NCBI GenBank assembly: GCA_022600215.1
Contig: JAHZKV010000023.1
Coordinates: 1 to 12,446, forward strand
Source of the DNA: a bacterium
Lineage (GTDB): Bacteria; Chlamydiota; Chlamydiia; Chlamydiales; 2-12-FULL-49-11
Direction: 5' to 3'
Length of the DNA: 12,446 nucleotides
Under the pieces are notes generated by a model. That model made no database searches. It saw nothing but the letters and a program-made list of their open reading frames with translations, and was not told the origin of the DNA. This document shows, one piece after another, positions 6,548-12,446 of this stretch (position 1 is the stretch's first letter; every line of letters begins with the position of its first letter). The position numbers and the translations under genes are program-made.

Positions 6548-6808
6548 TTAAAATGAGAGCTTTACACAGCCACCCTTGATCTTGCACTGGCAAGCAAGAC
6601 GCTCTGTTCCTTCATCACCAATGAAATCTTCTTCCTCTTCGGTAAATTCGGAGAGATTTTCCATCCCTTCCTCTACCTCGACCACACAAGTACCACAAAT
6701 TCCCTCTTCGCAAGCAAAAGGAACTCCAGCTTCTTCACAAGCATCTTTAATTGCCTCTCCATCAGCAATTTCCATCTCATCTTCCCCATTTAATATCAAT
6801 TTAGCCAT
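6548..6808 (-). CDS. fer: [2Fe-2S] ferredoxin, plant/adrenodoxin-like fold
   Basis: This is a small soluble electron carrier of 86 residues. The cluster ligands are C33, C38 and C41 (CEEGICGTC) plus C73 (ERLACQC), a C-X4-C-X2-C-X31-C pattern. The last gap is two residues longer than the common 29, owing to the acidic insert FTEEEEDFIGDEG. The protein is strongly acidic overall, as usual for partner docking. The start at 6808 (MAKLILNGED) is chosen because AAAGAGG (complement of 6814-6820) lies five bases upstream; a TTG at 6880 would add a hydrophobic stretch read from the leader. It is the first gene of an operon with the A-type carrier fusion and xerD, so it may supply electrons for cluster assembly, which is inference. 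I recall a single ferredoxin gene in Chlamydia genomes too. Confidence 0.92.
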   Translation of the reverse strand: MAKLILNGEDEMEIADGEAIKDACEEAGVPFACEEGICGTCVVEVEEGMENLSEFTEEEEDFIGDEGTERLACQCKIKGGCVKLSF

Positions 6809-6813
6809 CTTTG

Positions 6814-6837
6814 CCTCTTTATGCTCTAAAAAAGAGC
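6814..6837 (-). promoter_or_regulatory. Possible alternative hairpins around the fer ribosome binding site
   Basis: In the fer leader, GCTCT (complement of 6833-6837) can pair with AGAGC (complement of 6823-6827) over a five-base loop, leaving the ribosome binding site free. The same CTCTTT (complement of 6831-6836) can instead pair with AAAGAG of the ribosome binding site (complement of 6815-6820), hiding it. The two pairings exclude each other. Both stems are short, so a role in translational control is only a suggestion. Confidence 0.25.
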
Positions 6838-6904
6838 TATTTAACCACAAAAACCACAAAATCACAAGAAATATCCCCAAAAGCGTAAAGTAATAAATTT
6901 AATT

Positions 6905-6933
6905 ATCATAAACTCCATTTTAATGATTTTCAA
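6905..6933 (-). promoter_or_regulatory. Promoter of the fer - A-type carrier - xerD operon
   Basis: On the minus strand TTGAAA (complement of 6928-6933) and TATGAT (complement of 6905-6910) are separated by exactly 17 bases, with four and five of six consensus matches. Transcription would start near 6898, giving a leader of about 90 bases before the fer ATG. The -35 box sits back to back with the plus-strand promoter. Confidence 0.55.
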
Positions 6934-6956
6934 CAAAGAATTATCAAGTTTATAAT
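6927..6956 (+). promoter_or_regulatory. Promoter of the 169-residue gene
   Basis: A perfect TATAAT lies at 6951-6956. The best -35 is TTTTCA (6927-6932) at an 18-base spacing, with four of six matches. It overlaps the -35 box of the divergent fer promoter, so the two promoters may compete for or share RNA polymerase. The start would be near 6963, leaving a leader of about 23 bases. Confidence 0.5.
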
Positions 6957-6985
6957 TAATATATAAACATAAAAGAAGGTTAATT

Positions 6986-7495
6986 ATGCCAATTGGATTA
7001 GATAGTACAGCAAGGGTAATTGCACTAGAGGATGATGAAGTTGATTTTGAGACGCTTCCTGTAGCTATGCCAGCCCCTACTACTCAAGATCACGTTGCTC
7101 TATCAAATGCTATAAAAAGCCCCTCTTTAATAAGCTCTATAACCACCCCCGTTATAGAAAACATCAAAAGCTGTGTTTTTACTGCCTTAGAGCTCGTCAT
7201 AGCTTTCTATACCTATTTAGAGAATCCTCCAGGATATAAACCTAAAATTATTCTCAAAATTGAAGTTTTAGTAAAAAAGAGGAACGACTCCTATGGAACT
7301 CAAAAAGATATATATTCGCTGAAAATACAAAGAAATATGCACAAAGCATTTTACGAGACGCTAGAGCGTACGGATACCCTTATTCAAGAAGGGCTGGCCA
7401 CTATGATGGGGATACCAGTGGATGATATGCAGCGTGCTATAGATAGAGCCATTGAAGTAGATCAACAAGCTGCTTCAAGAGGCAGATTCCTCTAA
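6986..7495 (+). CDS. Unrecognised 169-residue soluble protein
   Basis: I do not recognise this protein. The ATG has an AGAAGG ribosome binding site seven bases upstream and a promoter with a perfect -10 box. There is no signal peptide. The first 40 residues are acidic and Pro/Ala/Thr-rich, probably disordered (GLDSTARVIALEDDEVDFE, then PVAMPAPTTQDH). One moderately hydrophobic helix follows at about 62-78 (SCVFTALELVIAFYTYL). A basic segment (about 84-120, PKIILKIEVLVKKRN) and a charged helical C-terminus (about 120-160) complete it. It is monocistronic and divergent from the iron-sulfur operon. Its 3' end overlaps by 21 bases the end of a small minus-strand gene. A disordered N-terminus without a signal peptide is compatible with a type III secreted protein, but that is inference only. 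Confidence 0.7.
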   Translation: MPIGLDSTARVIALEDDEVDFETLPVAMPAPTTQDHVALSNAIKSPSLISSITTPVIENIKSCVFTALELVIAFYTYLENPPGYKPKIILKIEVLVKKRNDSYGTQKDIYSLKIQRNMHKAFYETLERTDTLIQEGLATMMGIPVDDMQRAIDRAIEVDQQAASRGRFL

Positions 7496-7642
7496 AATCT
7501 CTTCCACCGTCTCCTTCAGTGTAGAAATACCCTCAGGAAAGCCTGTTTTTCTCAAAATTGCGTCTAAATAGGCAAATTCTGCCTCTAAAATGTCTATTTT
7601 AGACTCCAACCTTGCTAGCGCTTTATTTGTCTCTTTTGCCAT
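7475..7642 (-). CDS. Unrecognised 55-residue coiled-coil-like protein
   Basis: The frame runs from ATG at 7642 to TGA at 7475 and encodes 55 residues. The gene is convincing despite its size: AGGAGG (complement of 7647-7652) is a near-perfect ribosome binding site four bases before the ATG, and a promoter with an extended -10 and a 17-base spacer lies just upstream. The product is a highly charged, helical protein: MAKETNKALARLESKIDIL with heptad-like Leu/Ile spacing, then FPEGISTLKETVEEIL after a short break (about residues 35-40). No transmembrane or signal segment is present. It may pair with a partner through its coiled coil. It overlaps the convergent 169-residue gene by 21 bases. I cannot assign a function. 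Confidence 0.75.
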   Translation of the reverse strand: MAKETNKALARLESKIDILEAEFAYLDAILRKTGFPEGISTLKETVEEILEESAS

Positions 7643-7665
7643 ATGACCTCCTAAAGGTGACCTCT

Positions 7666-7694
7666 ATTATATCATAAAAAGCCATTGTTTTCAA
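7666..7694 (-). promoter_or_regulatory. Near-consensus promoter of the 55-residue gene
   Basis: On the minus strand TTGAAA (complement of 7689-7694) and a perfect TATAAT (complement of 7666-7671) are 17 bases apart, and TGA directly before the -10 forms an extended -10 element. Transcription would start near 7659, leaving a leader of about 16 bases that contains the ribosome binding site. Together with the fer promoter it shows the same TTGAAA-N17-TATRAT layout. Confidence 0.7.
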
Positions 7695-7715
7695 TTACTA
7701 TTAATACAATTGAAA
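7689..7715. repeat. Inverted repeat overlapping the -35 box, possible operator
   Basis: TTTCAATT (7689-7696) and AATTGAAA (7708-7715) are perfect inverted copies separated by 11 bases; the gap contains a further small palindrome TATTAATA (7699-7706) on almost the same centre. The left arm contains the -35 box of the 55-residue gene, so a dimeric regulator bound here would block that promoter. AT-rich sequence makes chance symmetry possible. Confidence 0.35.
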
Positions 7716-7716
7716 T

Positions 7717-7794
7717 TATAATGTGATGTAATTTAGCACATTAAAAGTGAGTTTAATTATGGAATCAATGATAATTAAAGTAGATCACCTGTAA
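7717..7794 (+). other. Orphan promoter and leader before an 11-codon frame, possible gene remnant
   Basis: A plus-strand TATAAT (7717-7722) is followed by ATTAAAAGTGAGTTTAATT and an ATG at 7759. The frame ends after 11 codons at 7794. The stretch before the ATG resembles the leader of the 89-residue gene, where ATTAAAAGGAGATAATC precedes its ATG at 759; both continue ATGGAA. This could be a remnant of a deleted gene of the same promoter type, a tiny peptide or leader gene, or chance similarity in AT-rich DNA. Confidence 0.25.
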
Positions 7795-7820
7795 CCTATA
7801 GGAAACGCTGTTTATCAAAG

Positions 7821-9206
7821 TTACATATGCAAAAAGCTAGAAATCCCACCAAGAGCTGCCTCATGTAGCGCCTCAGAGAAGGTTGGATGCGCATGAATCG
7901 TATGAGCAAGCTTATCTAGAGTAAGTCCACAAGAAATTGCAAGAGTAGGCTCTCCTATCAATTCCCCTGCATGTGGGCCAATAATGCTAGCTCCAAAGAG
8001 TTTGTTTGTCTCCTTACACACCAAGTACTTTACAAAGCAGGGGTCCTTCCCTCCTATTGCAACGTAGCGTGAGTTCGCAGTAAATGGGAACTTTACCACT
8101 TTATAAGAAACTCCTTTTTCTTTTAGATCTTTTTCCAAAGCGCCCACCGATGCTACCTCTGGAGAAGAGTAGATCACACCAGGTACCGCTGCGTAATTCA
8201 TCTTCGTTTTCTTTCCTAAAAAGTGATCAATAGCGCAAATAGCTTCATGAGATCCCTTGTGGGCAAGCATAGCTCCCCCTATCACATCTCCCACTGCAAA
8301 AATAGAGTCTACCGATGTCCTAAAGTTTCCATCCACTTCCACAAAACCGCGATCAGAGACCTTTACTCCAGCCTTATCTAATCCCAATCCCTCTGCGTAC
8401 GGTTTTCTTCCAATACAAACCAATACATGATCTGCATCAAAAGTCTTTTCTCCCTCTTTGGTAGACGCAGTGACCTTCATGCCTTTGCTATGAACCTCTC
8501 CACCCGTGACTTTAGCGCCCAGATGAAAAGCGATCCCTTGTCGCTCTAAGATACGCTGATAGACCGAAGAAACATCCTCATCATATTCTGGAATGATCTT
8601 TTCTAAAAATTCTACCACCTCCACTTTTGTGCCAAGCCTCTTATAAAAAGATCCCAGCTCCAAGCCAATGACACCGCCCCCAACCACAATCAACTTTTTA
8701 GGTATCGAGGTTAAGGAAAGCGCTCCTGTAGAAGATAAAATCCTTTTCTCATCAAAAGGAAGAAAAGGAAGTTCAATAGGTGCAGATCCAGTGGCAATAA
8801 TAAAGCGCTCAGCCTTCACCACCCTATCACCTACCTGCAATGTCTTTGCATCTAAAAAGGTAGCTGTTCCTATGATTTTTTCTACCTTATTCTTCTTCAT
8901 AAGATAGTCAATACCACCAGTTAGCTTATCAATAATCTCCTGCTTTTTATGCATCATCTTGGAAAAGTTCACATCCATCCCTTTTGCAGAAATACCCCAA
9001 TCACTTCCCTCTTCTTCCAAAGCAGAAATAATTTCCGAGGCATGCAAAAGCGCTTTAGAAGGAATACAGCCCACATTCAAGCAAGTTCCTCCAAGAGCAT
9101 CTCCTTTTTCAATCAGGCAAGTTTTAAGCCCTTTTTGTGCAGCATGAATCGCCCCTACATACCCTGCAGGACCACTTCCAATAATTGCTACCTCAAACTC
9201 TGCCAT
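7821..9206 (-). CDS. lpd: Dihydrolipoyl dehydrogenase (E3)
   Basis: E3 reoxidises the dihydrolipoyl group of the E2 component and passes electrons through FAD to NAD+. The 461-residue protein has the FAD-binding GSGPAGYVGA near the N-terminus and the redox-active disulfide C42/C47 in GGTCLNVGCIPSK. The NAD-binding VVGGGVIGLELGS lies mid-protein, the second FAD motif is SIFAVGDVIGG, and the C-terminal dyad is H440/E445 in HAHPTFSEA. Length and motif order are complete. The ATG at 9206 is preferred over a GTG at 9209, because AGGAG sits four bases before the ATG and only one base before the GTG. It overlaps the sucB stop by one base (TGATG). Being third in the sucA-sucB-lpd operon points to service in 2-oxoglutarate dehydrogenase, though other complexes may share it. 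No clear terminator follows. Confidence 0.96.
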   Translation of the reverse strand: MAEFEVAIIGSGPAGYVGAIHAAQKGLKTCLIEKGDALGGTCLNVGCIPSKALLHASEIISALEEEGSDWGISAKGMDVNFSKMMHKKQEIIDKLTGGIDYLMKKNKVEKIIGTATFLDAKTLQVGDRVVKAERFIIATGSAPIELPFLPFDEKRILSSTGALSLTSIPKKLIVVGGGVIGLELGSFYKRLGTKVEVVEFLEKIIPEYDEDVSSVYQRILERQGIAFHLGAKVTGGEVHSKGMKVTASTKEGEKTFDADHVLVCIGRKPYAEGLGLDKAGVKVSDRGFVEVDGNFRTSVDSIFAVGDVIGGAMLAHKGSHEAICAIDHFLGKKTKMNYAAVPGVIYSSPEVASVGALEKDLKEKGVSYKVVKFPFTANSRYVAIGGKDPCFVKYLVCKETNKLFGASIIGPHAGELIGEPTLAISCGLTLDKLAHTIHAHPTFSEALHEAALGGISSFLHM

Positions 9207-10357
9207 CACTCTCCTAACATAAACATAGCTGGATCTTCCATCAACTCCTTAATACGTACTAAAAACTGGACGGAGTCTTTCCCATCAATTATTCGATGAT
9301 CATAGCTCAAAGCCAAATACATAATAGGGCGCACCTCTACCTTTCCCTCCACTACTACTGCCCGCTCCACAATATTATGCAATCCTAAGATAGCACTTTG
9401 TGGTGGGTTTAAGATGGGCGTAGATAACATCGATCCAAAAACCCCTCCATTGGTAATAGTGAAAGTCCCTCCCGACATATCAGAGATAGAGAGCTTTCCC
9501 TCTCTCCCCTTTGCCGCAAGAGCATTCATATGCTTAGTCATAACCGAAACGCTCATGGTATTGATATCGTGAATCACAGGAACTACCAGCCCTTTATCTG
9601 TGCTCACTGCAATGCCCATATGTACATTATTGTTGTACACTATCTCATCACCATCAATAAACGCATTCACCTCAGAAAACTCTGATAGCGCTACCGCCGC
9701 AGCTTTCATGAAAAAAGGCATAATGGTTAACTTTACCCCATGCTTTTTTAAGAATTTCTCCTTCTCTCTGCTACGTATCCTCATAACAGAGCTCATGTCC
9801 ACTTCGTTGAAGGTGGTAAGCATTGCTGTTTCATTTTTTACACTAACCAGTTTTTTAGCAATAACCTGGCGTATTCTTGGCATTTTCTTACGAGAAGTAC
9901 CTTCCTTGCTTGTCTCTACCTTTGTTTTTGCAGGAGCGGGAGTTGGAGCAGGAGAGGGTATTTTTGCTTGGACATCCTCAATATGCTCCTCCAAAAAGCT
10001 GCGTACAAAAGATCCATCCTCTCTTGGAACTTTTTCTTTTGTGCTTACCTCTTTTTCCTTTTCCTGCAATGCAGGTGCAGGCTCCTGTTTCACCTCTTTT
10101 TTCGGAGCTTCCCCTTTTGCATCCGTATCAATTTCTGCAAAGACATCTCCAATGGCTAAGGTATCGCCCACTTGTTTAGAAAAGGTGATCTTCCCACTTT
10201 TTGGAGCAGGAACTTCCACAGATGCTTTATCAGACTCCAGTTCACAGACTGGCATATCTTCTTCGACAAAAGAGCCATTTTCCACCAAAAAAGAGCCTAC
10301 CGTTACCTCTGTAACCGATTCTCCCACTGATGGAACTTTCACTGTTTCTTTTGCCAT
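9206..10357 (-). CDS. sucB: Dihydrolipoyllysine succinyltransferase, E2 of 2-oxoglutarate dehydrogenase
   Basis: E2 carries the succinyl group on a lipoyl arm and transfers it to CoA, forming the core of the complex. The 383-residue protein has an N-terminal lipoyl domain (about 1-78) with the lipoylated K44 in ELESDKASVEVP. A Lys/Pro/Ala-rich linker (79-156) follows, then the catalytic domain (about 157-383) with H354 and D358 in YDHRIIDGKD. The linker contains only a short peripheral-subunit-binding-like helix (GSFVRSFLEEHIEDV, about 115-129); the GTGxxGR loop and second helix of that domain are missing. The start at 10357 has GAAGGG upstream and lies four bases after the sucA stop; a TTG at 10375 would overlap sucA. 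The lipoate must come from an enzyme outside this window. Confidence 0.95.
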   Translation of the reverse strand: MAKETVKVPSVGESVTEVTVGSFLVENGSFVEEDMPVCELESDKASVEVPAPKSGKITFSKQVGDTLAIGDVFAEIDTDAKGEAPKKEVKQEPAPALQEKEKEVSTKEKVPREDGSFVRSFLEEHIEDVQAKIPSPAPTPAPAKTKVETSKEGTSRKKMPRIRQVIAKKLVSVKNETAMLTTFNEVDMSSVMRIRSREKEKFLKKHGVKLTIMPFFMKAAAVALSEFSEVNAFIDGDEIVYNNNVHMGIAVSTDKGLVVPVIHDINTMSVSVMTKHMNALAAKGREGKLSISDMSGGTFTITNGGVFGSMLSTPILNPPQSAILGLHNIVERAVVVEGKVEVRPIMYLALSYDHRIIDGKDSVQFLVRIKELMEDPAMFMLGE

Positions 10358-10361
10358 GGAA

Positions 10362-12446
10362 TTACCCTTCCACAACTTTCGAGATAATCTTCCCCTGATG
10401 ATATTTATAGAGAGAAGAAAATCCTTCCGCTGTGGATTCTAACCTTTTTCTCCCTACATACTCTAATGTCCCTTTTTTTCCAATGATCTGCTGAAGATAA
10501 TCCTTTGCAAAAGAGTAAGCCCCCTGATTCTCTGGCTCTTCTTGCACAAAAATAAAATGCTTCACATGAGAAAATTTAGACAGCACCTCTTCTACCCTCT
10601 CTTGTGGAAAAGGATAAAGTTGCTCTAATTTACAAATAGCTACCTTTCCATCTTGATCAGCAGCCTCTATTTCTGCTCCAATCTTTCCTGTACAAAATAC
10701 AAGCTTTTCCTCTTTCCCCGTTCCGCGAACTAGTACTTGTTGTAAAGATCCCTCTAAAAGCTCCTTAGAACAAGCGGTTGTTTTTCGCAGTCCACTTTTT
10801 GGGGTAAAAACGATCAAAGGGATTTTCTCCTCGCAAATAGCTTGCGCGCGAAGTAAATGAAAGATTTGTGCCGATGTAGTTGGGTTAAAGATACGCAAAT
10901 TATTCCTTGCAGAAAGCTGTAAAAAACGCTCCATACGAGCACTACTATGCTCTGATCCCATCCCTTCATTTCCATGTGGGAGAAGAAGAACCAAAGAAGA
11001 ATCTTCCTGCCATTTGGATCTTGTTGCCGTTACATACTGATCAATAATAATGGTTGCTCCATTATAAAAATCTCCAAACTGCGCCTCCCAAATCACTAGG
11101 CCTTCCTTTTCCACTATACTATAACCATACTCAAAGCCCATCACTCCATACTCCGATAGTGGCGAGTTATATACAGTAAACGCTCCCTGCTTTACCATAT
11201 CTAAAGGGAAATAGCCATGATCTTCATCTTCTTGATCCACATAAACACTATGGCGATGTGAAAAAGTTCCCCGACGACTATCTTGCCCTGAAAGACGTAC
11301 CTTCTTCCCTTCCGCAATGAGTGATCCATATGCCATCAACTCCGCACATCCCCAATCAAGAAGCTCTTCTTCTTTCCCCTCTAACATTTTTGCTCTTTGC
11401 AGGAGCAATTTTTCCACCTTTGGATGGATAGCAAAATCTTTAGGTAGGATGGTAATGGCTTCTTTTACTTGGTCAAATACCTCTTGAGAAATACTGGTAT
11501 CTATCACAGGATAGGCCGCCCCTCCCGGCTCAAGTGCGCCCTCTAAATCAACCATCTCATCTACTATTTTCCCTTCTGAAGCCGATACTTTTGCTAAATC
11601 TCCAGAAAGACGCTTTTTTACCTCTGCCTCAAAGGTCGTTACCTCTTCTTCGCTTAAATAGCCCTTTTCCAAATAACCCTTTTTCCAAGCAGAATAAATA
11701 TCCCCTCCACTACGTATAATCTTATATAAAGATGGGTTGGTAAATACCGGTTCATCCCCTTCATTATGCCCATACAAGCGATGACAATTGTAATGGATAA
11801 ATATATCAGAATTAAAACGATCTTTGTATTCTACCGCTATCTTAGCAGCACAAATCACCGCCTCCACATTCCATGCATCTACATGCAATACAGGGATAGA
11901 AAAGGCTCTTGCAATATCGGTTGGATAAGGCGTTGAGCGACTATCTTTTGGGAAAGTAGTAAAGCCAATATGATTATCAATCACCACATGGATGGATCCC
12001 ATAGTGCCATATCCCTCTAGGCCATTAAACTGCAGCGTTTCATAGACTATTCCTTGCCCAGATACCGCCGCATCGCCATGTACTACAATTGGAAGGACTT
12101 TTTTGACACCAGCCTCTATTCTTGCACGTACCATTCCAGGAAGGACCGCATCTACCGCTTCTAAATGAGAGGGATTGGCAGCCATTTGTAGGCGTATCTC
12201 TTTTCCTGAATAGGTAGTTACCTTATTTTCATAACCATTGTGGTATTTTACATCGCCCACTCCCTCCTTTTTAGGAAATCTAGTAGGCTGAAACTCTTCA
12301 AAGATCTCATAATAGGGCTTTTCCATGATATGACAAAGAGTGTTAAGGCGCCCTCTGTGGGCCATTCCAATAAACCCTTCGCTATAATCCCTTTCTGCTG
12401 CCTCATTTATCACCACTTTGAGTAAAGATAAGACACTCTCTCCCCC
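10362..12446 (-). CDS. sucA: 2-oxoglutarate dehydrogenase E1 component, N-terminus cut by window edge
   Basis: E1o decarboxylates 2-oxoglutarate with thiamine diphosphate and succinylates the E2 lipoyl group. The frame is open to the right edge, giving 694 residues plus stop; a GTG at 12416 is internal, since the sequence before it (GGESVLSLLK) continues the family alignment. Visible motifs include GMAHRGRLNTL with the active-site His at fragment residue 30, GDVKYH with the second His at 69, NPSHLEAV, the cofactor-binding HGDAAVSGQGIVYETL, RSTPYPTDIARAF, GHNEGDEP, EGMGSEHSSARMERFLQL and the C-terminal FVQEEPENQGAY. Aligning the first His with E. coli H260 suggests about 230 residues lie beyond the edge. 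It is the first visible gene of sucA-sucB-lpd; the promoter is outside the window. Confidence 0.96.
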   Translation of the reverse strand, partial: GGESVLSLLKVVINEAAERDYSEGFIGMAHRGRLNTLCHIMEKPYYEIFEEFQPTRFPKKEGVGDVKYHNGYENKVTTYSGKEIRLQMAANPSHLEAVDAVLPGMVRARIEAGVKKVLPIVVHGDAAVSGQGIVYETLQFNGLEGYGTMGSIHVVIDNHIGFTTFPKDSRSTPYPTDIARAFSIPVLHVDAWNVEAVICAAKIAVEYKDRFNSDIFIHYNCHRLYGHNEGDEPVFTNPSLYKIIRSGGDIYSAWKKGYLEKGYLSEEEVTTFEAEVKKRLSGDLAKVSASEGKIVDEMVDLEGALEPGGAAYPVIDTSISQEVFDQVKEAITILPKDFAIHPKVEKLLLQRAKMLEGKEEELLDWGCAELMAYGSLIAEGKKVRLSGQDSRRGTFSHRHSVYVDQEDEDHGYFPLDMVKQGAFTVYNSPLSEYGVMGFEYGYSIVEKEGLVIWEAQFGDFYNGATIIIDQYVTATRSKWQEDSSLVLLLPHGNEGMGSEHSSARMERFLQLSARNNLRIFNPTTSAQIFHLLRAQAICEEKIPLIVFTPKSGLRKTTACSKELLEGSLQQVLVRGTGKEEKLVFCTGKIGAEIEAADQDGKVAICKLEQLYPFPQERVEEVLSKFSHVKHFIFVQEEPENQGAYSFAKDYLQQIIGKKGTLEYVGRKRLESTAEGFSSLYKYHQGKIISKVVEG

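Noticed and set aside
6809..6880. TTG start adding a hydrophobic 24-residue leader to ferredoxin
   Set aside because: It would make a soluble ferredoxin look membrane-anchored, but the internal ATG has a ribosome binding site and gives the standard ferredoxin N-terminus.
7790..7825. TGTAAC...GTTACA inverted repeat at the end of lpd as a terminator
   Set aside because: The arms are six bases with a 24-base loop and no T-run follows, so it is not a credible terminator.
9600..10442. A 280-codon plus-strand open frame antisense to sucB and the end of sucA
   Set aside because: It is the reverse reading of a well-conserved gene, Ser/Phe/Thr-rich as expected from antisense of Lys/Glu/Gly codons, with no promoter, ribosome binding site or recognisable domain.
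12414..12416. GTG as the start of sucA
   Set aside because: The frame is open upstream to the window edge and its residues (GGESVLSLLK) continue the E1o family sequence, so the gene is cut by the edge, not started here.

Overview
The window looks like a chromosomal segment of a member of the phylum Chlamydiota, more likely one of the environmental families than Chlamydiaceae. This rests on three things: the gatC-gatA-gatB operon sits next to a divergently oriented small DUF378 membrane protein, an arrangement I recall from the start of the Chlamydia trachomatis gene order; sucA and sucB are adjacent; and AT-rich, sigma70/sigma66-type promoters surround several small proteins I cannot assign. 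The assignment is inference from gene content and memory, not from a database search. No rRNA, tRNA, CRISPR, insertion sequence or prophage signature was seen.

Layout. Bases 1-393 (minus) hold the N-terminal part of a Yip1-like membrane protein that runs off the left edge. An AT-rich gap of about 365 bases follows, with an inverted repeat and an extended -10 promoter for an unrecognised 89-residue protein (759-1028), closed by a strong hairpin terminator. The DUF378 gene (1073-1297, minus) is divergent from gatCAB (1398-4605, plus). The best promoter for gatCAB lies so close to the gatC ATG that the mRNA should be leaderless. An unrecognised exported protein (4674-5159, plus) overlaps tail to tail with a minus-strand operon, read as fer - DUF1858/A-type carrier fusion - xerD (6808 down to 5131). 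Divergent from that operon is another unrecognised protein (6986-7495, plus). It overlaps tail to tail with a 55-residue gene (7475-7642, minus) that has a near-consensus promoter and ribosome binding site. A 178-base spacer with an inverted repeat and an orphan promoter/leader separates it from sucA-sucB-lpd (minus, 12446 down to 7821), where sucA is cut at its N-terminus by the right edge.

How the genes work together. GatCAB amidates mischarged Glu-tRNA(Gln) and/or Asp-tRNA(Asn) and serves translation. SucA, SucB and Lpd are the E1, E2 and E3 components of the 2-oxoglutarate dehydrogenase complex, making succinyl-CoA and NADH. The [2Fe-2S] ferredoxin and the A-type carrier fusion form a small iron-sulfur module, translationally coupled to a tyrosine recombinase of XerC/D type that probably resolves chromosome dimers. 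Most of the window is housekeeping. The unusual parts are the small unassigned genes with strong promoters, the leaderless gatC start, the DUF1858/A-type fusion and the missing subunit-binding domain of SucB. I found no convincing evidence of a wholly new multi-gene system.
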